A stretch of DNA of 64,000 bases from Combretum micranthum (lineage: Eukaryota; Streptophyta; Magnoliopsida; Myrtales; Combretaceae). Location: assembly GCA_024138025.1 (NCBI GenBank), contig JAMXBD010001391.1:310001-374000 (forward strand). Direction: 5' to 3'. The notes beneath the pieces were generated by a model, which saw only the letters and a list, made by a program, of their open reading frames with translations, searched no databases and had not been told where the DNA came from. Below, piece by piece: positions 46,951 through 58,012 of the stretch (its first letter is position 1; each line of letters opens with the position of its first letter). A program made the position numbers and the translations under genes.

Positions 46951-47670
46951 TTGGAATTGAAAACTGTAACTAGAAGTCCATCAATTAAATGGGATAGTTA
47001 TGTTAGTAGGAATCCTATCTTTTATGCTATTTTTTATCATTGTCTACTTCTAGAATGCAAGCTGTCACTGGAATTGAAAACTGTAACTTTGAATTCCCCA
47101 GCTAGTTTGGATAAGGCAAAGCAAAGTCTAATGGAAATGGTTATTTTTCCCACTAAGAGAAGAGACCTCTTCACTGGGCTTAGGAGGCCACAAGAGGTAA
47201 TTTTCAGAAATGCTACTTATTTTGACAGCTCATCATGGAACAAATAATAAAAGAAGGTGTTATAGTACATCTAATATGACTCTTTTTTGTAGGTTTGCTT
47301 TTGTTTAGTCCACCAAGCAATGTGAAAACCATGCTTGCCAAAGGAGTTGATTCAGAGTCAGAAGCAACCTTTTTTAATATTTTTGCATCTTCTCTAACAT
47401 CAAAATGGGTACCTGTTAACTATTATGAGATGTTTCTCCTTCATATATACACATACTCCCAAAGTCATGATTAGTTGCTTTGTCTGTGTTAGGTTGGGGA
47501 GGGCGAAAAGTTGGTCCAAACTCTCTTTATGGTGGCTGTATCAAGGCAACCATTTGTTATATTTATCAATGAAGTATGCCAACTCATTCATCTAATCACT
47601 GCCTCTCTTATTTACTTTAAGCGATTTGATCTGTTCTAGTATAGATAAAATAGATGCTTTGCTTCCTTTG
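46951..47670 (+). pseudogene. Spastin-like AAA ATPase fragment, captured
   Basis: Pieces of a plant spastin/katanin-type AAA ATPase (microtubule severing family). TVTRSPSIKWD ends near 46996. SLDKAKQSLMEMVIFPTKRRD, LFTGLRRPQE ends at 47196. [21 protein letters not shown] and [15 protein letters not shown] lie at 47293-47408. VGEGEKLVQTLFMVAVSRQPF and VIFINE lie at 47493-47573, then possibly IDKIDALL near 47645. Introns have GT...AG borders. The Walker A loop GPPGNGKT of the family reads SPPSNVKT, losing key glycines, and Walker B IFIDE reads IFINE, losing the catalytic Asp. It is therefore inactive even apart from truncation. A 19-bp word (ggaattgaaaactgtaact) is duplicated at 46953 and 47070. 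Confidence 0.85.
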
Positions 47671-47679
47671 TGTAACATC

Positions 47680-48222
47680 CAATGCATAGAAGACTTCTTT
47701 TGCATGCAACATATTGTTCTACGTTCTTGCATGTTAATAAGCAAGCCATGCCATCCTCGCATTCTATCGCTGTCAAACCTTTCTAGGGGGAAAAAAAACC
47801 TGCCAATCAATGCACAGAAGCAGGACAAACGCGATTTTAACTCAAAATCTTCGAGTAGTAAATGATCTGATCAAACAAAGAAGGTATGTCAAATACTACT
47901 TGCTTCTTTTCCATGGATGAATCCCTTTTTCCTGTAAAAAAAAATGACATATGCATATGATGCAATAATTTGATCACTATGTGTCTGTTTCGTGAACTGC
48001 TTTTGAAACTTTTTTCTGCATTGTTGTAATCAAAACTTTACTATTGATGAATAATGTTATTGTGCAGCAGTTTGTGGTTACTAGTGGCCTTTTTAAGTCA
48101 ATAGTTGTGAAGCATTACTTCACAAAAAATTCGTCAGCTGATGTGTTTGCAATTAAATATCGTAGGCAATGCCTCAATTTGGATCAATCCAAGCTTCCTA
48201 ATGTCGTGGACCCAATAACAAT
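47680..48222. other. Unassigned segment inside the CACTA element
   Basis: An exon-like stretch 48068-48241 follows an acceptor (ttgtgcag) and reads QQFVVTSGLFKSIVVKHYFT onwards in one open frame. It runs into the terminal-repeat copy at 48223. No family is recognised. It may be captured or element sequence. Confidence 0.3.
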
Positions 48223-48271
48223 GTCTAGCCACATTTATTAGACATGGCCAAAGACTCATTTTCTTGTAGTG
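48223..48271 (+). repeat. Second copy of the CACTA right terminus
   Basis: 49 bp matching 50462-50510 with about five differences (tagccac-tttattagacat-gccaaag...ttgtagtg). It therefore looks like a complete right end located 2.24 kb inside the outer one. Its 3-bp right flank is act, which does not match the left flank of 40877. Confidence 0.85.
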
Positions 48272-49267
48272 ACTTCTTCATTTAAACATCCTTGTATTGT
48301 ATTCTTGCTTGGTTCATCTCATGACACAAGGGTATAAGTTTCAAGGTGAAAAACTTTTGCTTGAATGAATCCAATTTGAAACAATCCCTCCTGTTTATTA
48401 ACAATTTCTATGGGCTTCTTAAATTGTCTTGTATGATTACTTTTAAACGTGCGTACAGAATCATCTTTTCTAGGATAGCTTTGAAATTAGCTAATCAAAA
48501 GAAGTTATGGTAAGCATTATTGTAGCCTTTTCAAAGATAGGCTTTTTATGGGTACATATCACCTGAACGTGGATGCCATTTCATTCTCTGTTTTGTGCAA
48601 ATATTATGATGCAAGGTTTATCATCAGTATGTAATTTAGTTTATATTTTTTCGATGATAATTTTGGGTGGTCCTTGTTATTGATTTGGTTGAAATATGTC
48701 TTATTCAATCCATTTGCAGGTTGTGCATGCTTCTTAAAGTGTCCAATTGATTCAGTTTGCATTCACACTAGTGACAAGGTAATGAAAATTTTTGGATATT
48801 AAGAGATCAACTCAAGCAATTTTATATTGTATTATTGTTTCTAAGATTTAGATGTCCAATCCTTAGATGTGTATTTTAGCCAGAACCAGATCATAAAACA
48901 GATACAACACTCACCTTAGTAGCATTCTTATTTGGTATTTTAAGGTTAGTGAAATCTATGTCTTTATGTAATTCTGGAGTGATTACTTTGTTGCAAGTGT
49001 AAGTGACTGCTATTGAAGTGAAAATAATTTTATTTTTAGGCAAATTAAAAATATAAGTTACGAACTAACTTGTTTTTTCAAGAGACGAAATTGGTAGATT
49101 ATATGAAGTTCGTCTCTTTGAATTATTTTTATCCTAATACTTACTACAATATTATTTTTCCCTTTTTCCTATTCATATCTAATGAGATTGGTTCCAGGAA
49201 AATCCACATGTGACTAGATTTTTATCCATTTTCTTGAATTGAATTTGCTATTCAATGGTATTTACAG

Positions 49268-49503
49268 CTTGCTCAACTAACTCGACTTGTAGAACAACTT
49301 GTATCAAGTTTTCCTAGTAATTCAGGTTAGTTATCATGGGTCGTTTTTCATTATCTCATTCATGTTTTTTTTCCTATTCAATAATCATACTTACATATTG
49401 TGTGACAGCAAATCCAAATGGAAAGACTTCTGCAAGTGCACGAGATACTTCATCAAATCCATCACTTGGAGATGATGGTGACAACAGTGAGGAAGAAAAT
49501 TAA
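49268..49503 (+). pseudogene. Two-exon C-terminal fragment, acidic tail, unknown family
   Basis: Exon 49268-49325 reads LAQLTRLVEQLVSSFPSNS. The donor is cag|gttag and the acceptor gacag. Exon 49409-49503 continues in phase as ANPNGKTSASARDTSSNPSL and ends in the acidic GDDGDNSEEEN before TAA. A leucine-rich heptad-like start and an acidic end are visible, but no domain is. It sits just inside the right end of the CACTA element, where the transposase-associated gene of such elements often ends. A TNP-type protein terminus is possible; a captured host gene is the alternative. Further exon-like sequence at 48717-48778 (CACFLKCPIDSVCIHTSDK) may belong to it. Confidence 0.4.
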
Positions 49504-49927
49504 AGACTTCGTTTTTTGTTTTTTGGCTAAAGCAACTGACATGAATGGGGTCAAATTAATGTGATAAAGTGGGTACATATGCTCATTTTGATGTAATTTG
49601 GAGTTTGTGCCTATGTTTCATCTAAGGACACTAAACCATGTTGTTTTGTGTTTTCTTTCTTTTTTTTTTCCTTTAATGTAAGATGGTCATGGTGATCTTT
49701 AAGTAATTTTTATGTTATTATTTTTTATTACATATTGAGCGCATTGTATGCTCCAAAATGTATTAGTGATATTTATTCATACATAAATTTCATATGCAGA
49801 ATAATAGCAGGTATCAATTATATTGTGATCAAACAGGTGTGTATATTGCTAATTGTGCATATATTACACAATAAATATATTGCCAAATTAATTCAAGTTA
49901 CACATTATCTCTTCTCAAAGAGAACAG

Positions 49928-50461
49928 CCACGTGTAAACGTCGCTAAATTAAAATAACAATCACATTTAGAAATTATTATTTTAATTGAATACCTACGTG
50001 TAAACGTCGCCAATGTATTAGAATAGCCACGTTTAAATTGTGGTAAATATGAGATTTGTCACGTTTATAAATCGCTATTGTTGTCCAACAAACATATATA
50101 AAACTTATTTAACCTGTGCATGGCCACGATTAAATGTCGCTAATTACATAATTTACTTACGTTTACACATTACTAATAAAAATATTTGCCTACGTTTAAA
50201 CGTCGCTGATCACAAGTTTCCCTTCTTTTATATTTAGCGGGATGGAGATTAGTCATATTTAGCCACACATAAGTGTGACCAAGACATGATGATAGGCCAT
50301 GTTTAAACGTCGCCTAACAAAGTATATTTGTCTGCCAAACTAACATTAGCGACGTTTCAATTTTTAACGTTACTTATCAAATCTGCGACGGACCTTTAGC
50401 GACGTCTATAGGCCACGTGTAAAAAAACGTGACAAAAAATCTTTGGTCACGTTTAATTAAT
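49928..50461. repeat. Subterminal repeats of the CACTA element
   Basis: About ten copies of an 8-14 bp motif related to cacgtttaaacgtcgc in both orientations. Examples are acgtgtaaacgtcgc at 49930 and 49991, acgtttaaacgtcgct near 50193, atgtttaaacgtcgcc near 50299, and inverted gcgacgt at 50348 and 50399. Dense short subterminal repeats are the transposase-binding regions of En/Spm elements (established for the family). Confidence 0.75.
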
Positions 50462-51239
50462 GTTTAGCCACGTTTATTAGACATAGCCAAAGGCTCATTT
50501 TGTTGTAGTGATTAATGGCAAATCTTGTTTCTTAACAATACATAATTTCTTTTTACCTTTGTAGGGCTTTGTTGTGTCTTGACTTTTGTAGTCCCACGTT
50601 ATTAAGTTTTACCAATTAAGAGTGGATTTGCTTGTATATAATTAAATGAATACCTTGAACAATTCCTTCAATCAATGGTTTAATGACTTTTATTCTTAGG
50701 TTCAATTTGATTAAAACTTAAAACTTTGTTACATTTAATTTTAAACTTATTTTTTAACTTTATATTTATTTTTTTCATTTATTCTTATTTTCAATTTCTT
50801 TAAATAAGTTGGCAATTCATTGGGTTGTGAACTAGTGGAGGGGCCGGAATCAACTTCACTAGGCATCTTCATGGGTCAAGTTGGGTTAAGGCCCTGCCCA
50901 AACCTACTAAGTCCAGGGCCAAAAAATCCAAACTAAGAACTACTCCTTATAGGACTTGCTAGGTTTAAAGCGGGTTGGAACAGGTTCGTCCCATCCTCTT
51001 TTCTAAGAAAAAAATGAACGAAAAATTCATAACTCAAAACTAAAATTTTAAATTTTAAATATTAAATGGGTCAAAGAATATACTACTCTTTAACTCGTAT
51101 TCATTTAATACTATCAAGAGTGTGCAATTATTTATAGATCTTTCTCCTTCTAATTTTGCAATCTTCCTATTCATTACATGTGGGTCTTTCTTCCACTAAT
51201 TCCTTCCATTCTACCAATAAATAATCTATAATAATTCGC

Positions 51240-51640
51240 AAGTCTAAATCGGCTAATTATTCTCGAATAGCATCCATTCCAATAAAAATTTCTCTATTTT
51301 GAAATGTATCGAAGCCTTGAGTAGTCAAAAAAAGTAGGATGTTGTATTTTTAGGATTGGATTTCATATTTGAATAAACCTCGATCATAAGAAAGTAGGTT
51401 TTTTAGCTACAGGCCTAGCAAACAAAAAAGTGGGATAGGATCCTATAGGATCTCTCCCCTTTAAAATCAGACGTGAAAGTTTCCTTTCATCTGGCTCAAA
51501 TAGTTACACCAAATCAAATAAAAAAGGAGTTTTTGCTTTCAAATTCCTAAAAAACCCCAAACACTACTCTTTACTCAAGTTAGCAATGAAGACCAAGTAC
51601 CATTTCATTGATTCATTCTTCTTTTTTTTAGTGTTGAAAT
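51240..51640. other. Possible plastid-derived insertion (NUPT)
   Basis: Text such as gtgggataggatcctatagg, catctggctcaaatagttac and ctttactcaagttagcaatg has the style of plastid intergenic DNA and is strikingly less degenerate than its surroundings. The plastid locus is not identified and this is recognition by impression only. Confidence 0.3.
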
Positions 51641-52146
51641 ATTAACAATGTGGAACTAAGTAATACTCTAAAAGAATAGAGTTTATAAAAGAAAAAAAAA
51701 AGGTCTCTTATTATTTAGAAGTAAGATTCTTTTTTTAGTAGAACTCTATTTAAAACATGAGACATGGTTTTAAATTATATTTATCATGTTGATAAGCGCA
51801 TTAAATATTATAAATAGATAATTATTAATTTCTATTTACATGGAAAATAGTCATAATATTAAATGTTATTTACTTTTTTTTTTTTAATTTTTCTATTATT
51901 TTGTATTCTATAGTTCTTTTTATTTCTTATTTTGATAATAAACACTATATATTTAAATTAGACTCGGTTGTATTAAACGTGGCTTGTTTCTCTATCCCTA
52001 ATCCATATATCTTTTATTTATAGAATTTTGCTATGTTATTATTCTTATATTTTTTAATTTAGTGAATTGCAATATTTGAACATTAAAATTGTATAAAAGA
52101 TTAAAATTTGTGTAATACACAATGTGTGTGCCATACTACCTAACAC

Positions 52147-52185
<39 letters not shown>
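52147..52185. repeat. (TAA)13 microsatellite
   Basis: Uninterrupted TAA units, read directly. Confidence 0.9.
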
Positions 52186-53264
52186 GCCACTTACTATCAT
52201 CTCATAACGAAATATATAAATAATTTTTTTGGGTACAAAAATATATAAATATTCATTGTCTTGTATGTTTCTCTAAGATTCATCTATCGAATTCATACAC
52301 ACGCGGTCCTTATTCCTGATCATGATACCCACACTAATATCAATTAATCAAATAATTGTGGTCCCAAAAAAAAAGGAAAAAGAAAACTAACCAATCTCTC
52401 TTCTTTCTTTTATCCTCTTCCTTTCTGCCGATAAAAGTAAAATACATAGATATATGATTATGGGGGCTAGATGTTATTGACAATCACGTCTATACAATTT
52501 CGAACCTTAATTCTCAATTATAATTCAATAACCAATATCTTGAACAATATGATTTTTACAATAAAAGGATAGGAAAAAACATACCTTGATCCATGATGTA
52601 TCCTGAAAAATGATTAGGATCACAAATAAAATAAGTTTATCTTTCTTAACCCTACTTTTTGTTACAGAGATTTGATGGAGACTATTTCTATAACCCTAAT
52701 TAATAGAGAGGGGATCTATTTATATATTTCTAACTTTTAATTCGGTATGTCTATTAAGTACCCAAATAGATGGTTGAGATTTGTCTCACTATTAAATACC
52801 TTTTATGAGCTAATTAGGAATTAATATTTATTATATTATTAATAAATTAAACTGAAATATGACCACATAATCGAACCATACTCTACCAATTAATAGTGTA
52901 AACATTAAGTGCACATAAACAAATCTCTCAATATCATCATAAGTTACCTCAATATAATAAATCAACTAACGTGGGTTATGGCGATCATATACTTTAATGC
53001 TGCATACTCCCTTCCATATACTACTACACTAGTAATTTATCAAGTTAGGTATCATAAGTGATATATAAAAATCATATAGGTCCACATTAATGTCTTTGTT
53101 AGAAACAAATCTTGTTAACTCAACATAATTCATTTATTGGCATATGCAATAATAGACAGTCAAATAGGATGCATTAATATGTCAGAAACACAAATGAAAT
53201 GAGCTGAGAGTGTCCATTACATAATGAATATAAAATGTCATTATAACATCAATAATGATTTTCA

Positions 53265-56200
53265 ATAATGCCCATCCTTTCAACATGTTCACTAAATGCC
53301 TTAGGTGGCAATCCTTTTGTCAACGGATCCGTGATCATAAGATTTGTGCTAATATGTTTAACTAACATTCTTTGTTTCTGAACTTCTTCTTTAACGGCAA
53401 GATATTTCAATTCCATATGTAGCATCCTTTTAATACTTGTCGTTTTTAAGAATAATATTGCTACGGAATTATCACAATAAGTTTTTAGCAGCTTGGCAAT
53501 ACTGTCAACAATTCCAAGTCCTAAACCAAAGTTTCAACTATAATTTGTGAATAGTGGCCTCAAAACGTGCAATAAACTTAGCTTCCATAGTCGAGGCATG
53601 AAAATTGCTTCGCACTCTTCCATGAGACTACTCCTCCAGCTAAAAGGAACAAGTAGCCAAATGTGGATTTCTATGTATCAACACATCCAGCATAATCTAA
53701 ATCTGAATATCATGTCACCTCAAGATGATCGGGTCTCTTATAAGTGAGCATGTAATCTTTTGTTCCCTACAAGTACCTCAGCACTTTCTTTCTAGCTTTC
53801 CAATGATCCAATGCTGGATTACTTTGATATATCCGCAGCAACCTAATAGCAAATCTAACGTCTAGTCCAGTACCAGTCTAAGCATACGTCAAGTGACCAA
53901 TGATAGAAGCATATGGAATCCATTCCATTTTCTTGCATTACAATTCATTTGGGCATTGCATAAGGCTCAATTTATCTCCTTTCTAAATTGGAACAACACT
54001 TAAAAAACACCTTTCCATCTTAAATCTTTCTAAAACTTTGTTAATATATGCTTTCTGAGACAATCCTAATAATCTTTGTGATCTGTCACAAAATATTTTA
54101 ATTCCTATCATATGAGATGCCTCACGTACATTTCAATGTTTTTAGAAAGATATTTCTTGGTCTCATATAATAAGCCAAGATCATTAGTAACAAGCAAAAT
54201 GTCATCAACATATAGGATCAAAATCATAAACTAGCTTCCTTTGACCTTCAAATTTATATATATATATATATATATATATATCAATCACAATGTTTTTTAA
54301 ATCTAAAGGAAATGATGGTATCATTGAACTTGAGATACTACTATGGAAAGCTTGTTTAAGCTCGCATATTGATTTCTTAAGTTTACACACTATGTGCTAT
54401 TTTCCTTTAATAGCAAAACCTTTAGGTTGGTTCATGTAAACATTTTCATCTAAATTACCATTTAGAAAGGTAGTTTTCACATCCATTTGATGAAGCTCCA
54501 AGTCATAATGAGCCACCGACGCCATGATGGTCCAAATGAGTCCTTTTAGAAACAAGAGAAAAGGTCTTTTTATAGTCAACACTGTCTTTTTGAGTAAAAC
54601 CTTTAGCAATAAGTTTAGCTTTATGTAGTTTCATATTTCCATTAGAGTCGCTTTGTCTTAAAAACCCGTTTGTACCCAACTCTCTTACATTGTTTAGGCA
54701 ATTTAATGAGATCCCAGACTTCACTGTAGTCCACTGATTTCAACTCTTCTTTCATGGCGTTTAACCACTTGTTACAATCTCATGGCTTGTGAAAATGAAA
54801 CTGGATCCTTTTCAATTCCCAAGTCAAATTTTGACTCTTATAGATAAACCACATAATCATTAGATATGGCAAATCTTCTTTTCCTTTTAGATATTCTTAA
54901 TGCCACCTCTCGTGGTTCATCCACTATGGGTTCATTGGCTATAACTTCATTAGGGGGAGTTTCATCATTTATTCGTTGTCTTGAGTGTGTCAAAATGTTC
55001 AACAACTATGGGAACAACAAGTTGAGAAGAAGCTTAAGGTAAAGGAATCTCCAACCTAACTTCATGAATTTCCACTTTACGTAGCTCTACACTCCCATTG
55101 ATCTCACCATTCTCAAGAAATCGTGCATTTCCAGTTTTAAATATTCTTGTACTATGATTAGGACAATAAAATCGAAACCCTTTTGATTTTTTTGGATAGC
55201 TAATGAAAAACCCATTGGTTGTTCTTAAATCTAGTTTCCTTTCATGTAGATTATAAATTTTGATCTCTGTCGGGCAACCCCAAACATGCAGGTGACTCAA
55301 ACTAGGTTTCTTTCTTCCACAATTCAAAAGAAGTCTCTTGAACTACCTTGCTAGGAATCCTATTCAATAAGTACATGGCAGTTTTCAAAGCATGCATCCA
55401 CAATCACAAAGGTAAAGAAGAATAACTTAACATACCTCTAACCATATCCATTAATGTATGAATATGCCTTTCTGCTACACCTTTCAATTATAGTGTACTG
55501 GCCATTGTGTATAGAGCATATATGCCATGCTTTCAAGGCATTTTGCAAATGGACCAGGACAATGTCCTTTCTCATCATACTTTCCATAATATTCACCATC
55601 TCTATCAAATGTAATAATTTTCACTTTTCTATCTAGTTGTCTCTCAACCTCAATGATAAATATCTTTAAAGCATTTATTGATTGAGATTTTTCATGCAAC
55701 AAATAGACATATCCACAACATGAGAAATCATCAATGAAAGTGATAAAATCTTTTTCTCCACCAAAAGATGGAGCATCACAAGTCTGCATATGTCAGTGTG
55801 TATAATTTCAAGGAGCTCTATGCTTCTTGTGGCCTTATTCTTAAGTGTGTGTTTTGTGTGCTTTCCCTTGATACAATCCACACAAATACCAAAATCATTA
55901 AAATCCTAATCACAAAGGATTTCACTTCTTTCTAATATTTGTACTCTATCTTTAGATATATCACGCAAAAGTCTATGCCACAAGTAAGTTGAATTTTTGG
56001 TCACTAAACCACGTTTTGTACCAACATTGAGATGCAAGGTCAAAAGAGTCTCAATGAAGATATCATCGAACTTTAATTTATATAAAGCATCACAAAGAAC
56101 ACTAGAACCAATCAAATGATTGTGCTTAAATAAACTAAAACATCTATTTCCAAACTTGAAAGAATATCCAACTATATCAAGTTTTGATAAAAAAAAAAAA

Positions 56201-57340
56201 AAATCAAATTACAAGAAACAAAAGGAACATAAAGAGTATGAAAAAGATCTATATGATGTCCAGTGTCTAAAATCAATCGATAAGTCCCGATGGCTTCAAC
56301 TGGAGCTTAGACTTGATTTCCTATAAGCATAAATTTTTCATTTTCCTTATGATTTAGGCCTTAAGGAATCGTGCATCGTATTAGAAACATAAGTGCTACA
56401 GCTAGAATCAATACACCAAGTATTATAAGGAACTTCTGCCAAATTTGACTTGAAACATACAAAAGCTTTAGGCTTACCTTTACTTTCGAACCATGCTTTA
56501 CGTTTTTTGTAATCTTTCTTATAGTGTCTAAGCTTTCCACAGAAAAGACACACATCTTTCTTTCGTTCCTTCTTATGGATTTGGGTAGATGACTCATTAA
56601 TCTTTAACGGTCCTTTATGACCCTTTTGATTCTTCTTTATTGGTTTCTTTTTAGCTCCTGATTGACCTATGAGATTAATAGAGTGAGTTTCTTGTTTCTT
56701 CACCCATGCATCCTCTTGAATTAACAAATTTTGCAATTCGATCACATTCTATTTCCCTTTGATTGTATTATAATTTATTTCGAATGGACCATACTAAGAA
56801 GGCAAATACTTCATAATGAAGATTACAAGAAAGCCTTCCTCAACTTTCATCCCCATAGATCCCAATTTTGCTACTATGTTAATCATTTCAATAAGGTGTT
56901 CATGCATGGTACGTCAACCATCAAACTTCATGGTAGTTAATGTACCCATTAGTGTCTCAACAACTAACTTATCAGCAGTGTCAAAATAGGACATATTTTT
57001 CACTAATTCCATAAATTCCTTTGTACTATCAGTTTTAAGAATCGTTGACTTGATATTGCTTGCTATTGTCATTCTAAAAACATTAGGCTCAGCCTATTTG
57101 ATCTTTCCCAAGCACCATGAAAAGATTTTTGTTTAGCACTACTGGTATCAATAATAGTAGTAGGCTTATTATGCAAAAGTGCCAAATCAAGATTCAGAAC
57201 ACGTAAGTGAAACTAAAATTTTTCAAACCACTCGATAAAGTTAAGCCCATTAAACTTCATAATAGACAAAGCTTGCGAATGAAAGGAAACAGGGACAGAT
57301 ACTGCAAATATATAAAGTGCTCACACATTAATGTTTTGAG
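53265..57340 (-). pseudogene. Copia retrotransposon gag-pol on the minus strand, decayed
   Basis: Read on the minus strand from 57.3 to 53.3 kb. Gag: MKFNGLNFIEWFEKF at about 57260, then AWERSNRLSLMF. A zinc knuckle CLFCGKLRHYKKDY (about 56550) has its last Cys replaced by Tyr. The protease-type WCIDSSCST lies at about 56420. Integrase pieces (FIDDFSCCGYVYLLHEKSQ and HVWGCPTEIKIYN) lie at 55.1-55.8 kb. Reverse transcriptase: [32 protein letters not shown], and YVDD intact at 54201-54212. RNase H: YASIIGHLTYA, SDLDYAGCVDT, GGVVSWKS, and ITDPLTKGLPPKAFSEHVE ending about 53270. Many stops and frameshifts are present, and a (TA)n run (54254-54281) lies between RT blocks. The 5' LTR is not seen; a CGGTT-rich repeat begins just beyond gag. 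Confidence 0.9.
54254..54281. repeat. (TA)14 microsatellite within the Copia RT
   Basis: Uninterrupted TA units inside the RT region of the reverse Copia, breaking the frame. Confidence 0.9.
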
Positions 57341-57377
57341 TCATACTGTAGTTTCAAATAATATTCACAAAAATGTT

Positions 57378-58012
57378 ATGATCCTTAACCGGTCCATTAT
57401 AAATGGTTAATCGCCTAAACGGTTAACCGTTTTATTCGGTTAATTTATTCGGTTTTCGGTTTTTAACCATTTAACGTAATGGTTTCAACAAATCAAATTG
57501 ATAATTTCAAAAAACCTTATTTTTTAGCCTTTATCACAAAGTTTTTCTTTAAATTATTATATATATTACAAGAGCTAAAAAAAAAAGAAAATCAAATTAG
57601 GAAAAAGGGGAAAACAAACCTTTGATGTATCATTATCAATAAAATCAAATCAACTCAATTACCACATTAACTCCATCAAACATAGGACAATAGTATTTTA
57701 ATCAAAATCCAAGAAATATTAACATAGGTAAATTATATGTATATGTAAATCATATATATATATATATATTTATTAAAAAATAATTATATGTATATGTAAA
57801 TCATATATGTATATTTATAAATATTGAAATGGTTAACCGTTAACCATCGGTTTTTTATGGTTACGAACCGAAATCGAAACCAAAAACCGAAAAAATTAAA
57901 AACCGTAATCCTAAACCGAAACCAATGGACTGGTTAACCATATTTTTCGGATTGGTTTTACAGTTTCGGTTCAATTTTTCGGTTTCATCGGTTTTTTTGC
58001 ACACCCCTATAT
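57378..58012. repeat. CGGTT/AACCG-rich dispersed repeat
   Basis: Outer parts are dense in cggtt/aaccg words: 57378-57470 (ttaaccggtcc, ggttaaccgtttta) and 57828-58012 (aaccgttaaccatcgg, ccgaaaccaatgg). The segment ends tttttgcacacccct, whose reverse complement, aggggtgtgcaaaaa, is the start of a widespread non-autonomous plant repeat. The middle is plain AT-rich with (TA)n near 57752-57768. The two rich ends are imperfect inverses of each other. Confidence 0.6.

Larger units (their letters stand above)
40877..50510 (+). mobile_element. Gene-capturing CACTA (En/Spm-type) transposon
   Basis: Left end cactacaggaatttt at 40877. Right end aaaatg-type inverted terminus ttttgttgtagtg, ending at 50510. 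Both are flanked by ATT (40874-40876 and 50511-50513), the 3-bp target duplication of CACTA elements. Subterminal copies of a cgacgttt/aaacgtcgc motif sit at both ends (aaacgtcgcc at about 40918 and many at 49.9-50.45 kb). No intact transposase is visible. Instead, exon-intron fragments of an enoyl-ACP reductase (43.1-44.1 kb), an IST1-like gene (46.5-46.9 kb) and a spastin-like AAA ATPase (46.95-47.67 kb) lie inside in one orientation. This is the architecture of a non-autonomous element that has transduplicated host genes. The pairing of ends is inferred from the flanks and subterminal motifs. Confidence 0.72.
50511..53264. other. AT-rich spacer
   Basis: No gene is recognised. It holds a dispersed-repeat-like patch (50.82-51.0 kb, gggttgtgaac...caagttgggttaag), a possible plastid-derived segment (51240-51640) and a (TAA)n microsatellite (52147-52185). 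52.5-53.2 kb may contain the 3' LTR of the reverse Copia but could not be delimited. Confidence 0.4.

Noticed and set aside
47592..47865. Overlapping open frames on both strands
   Set aside because: They overlap the end of the spastin-like fragment and an intron; no motif beyond the short IDKIDALL stretch.
40877..48271. CACTA element ending at the inner terminus 48271
   Set aside because: The right flank there is act, not ATT; the outer end 50510 gives a matching flank. The inner end may still be the terminus of an older version.
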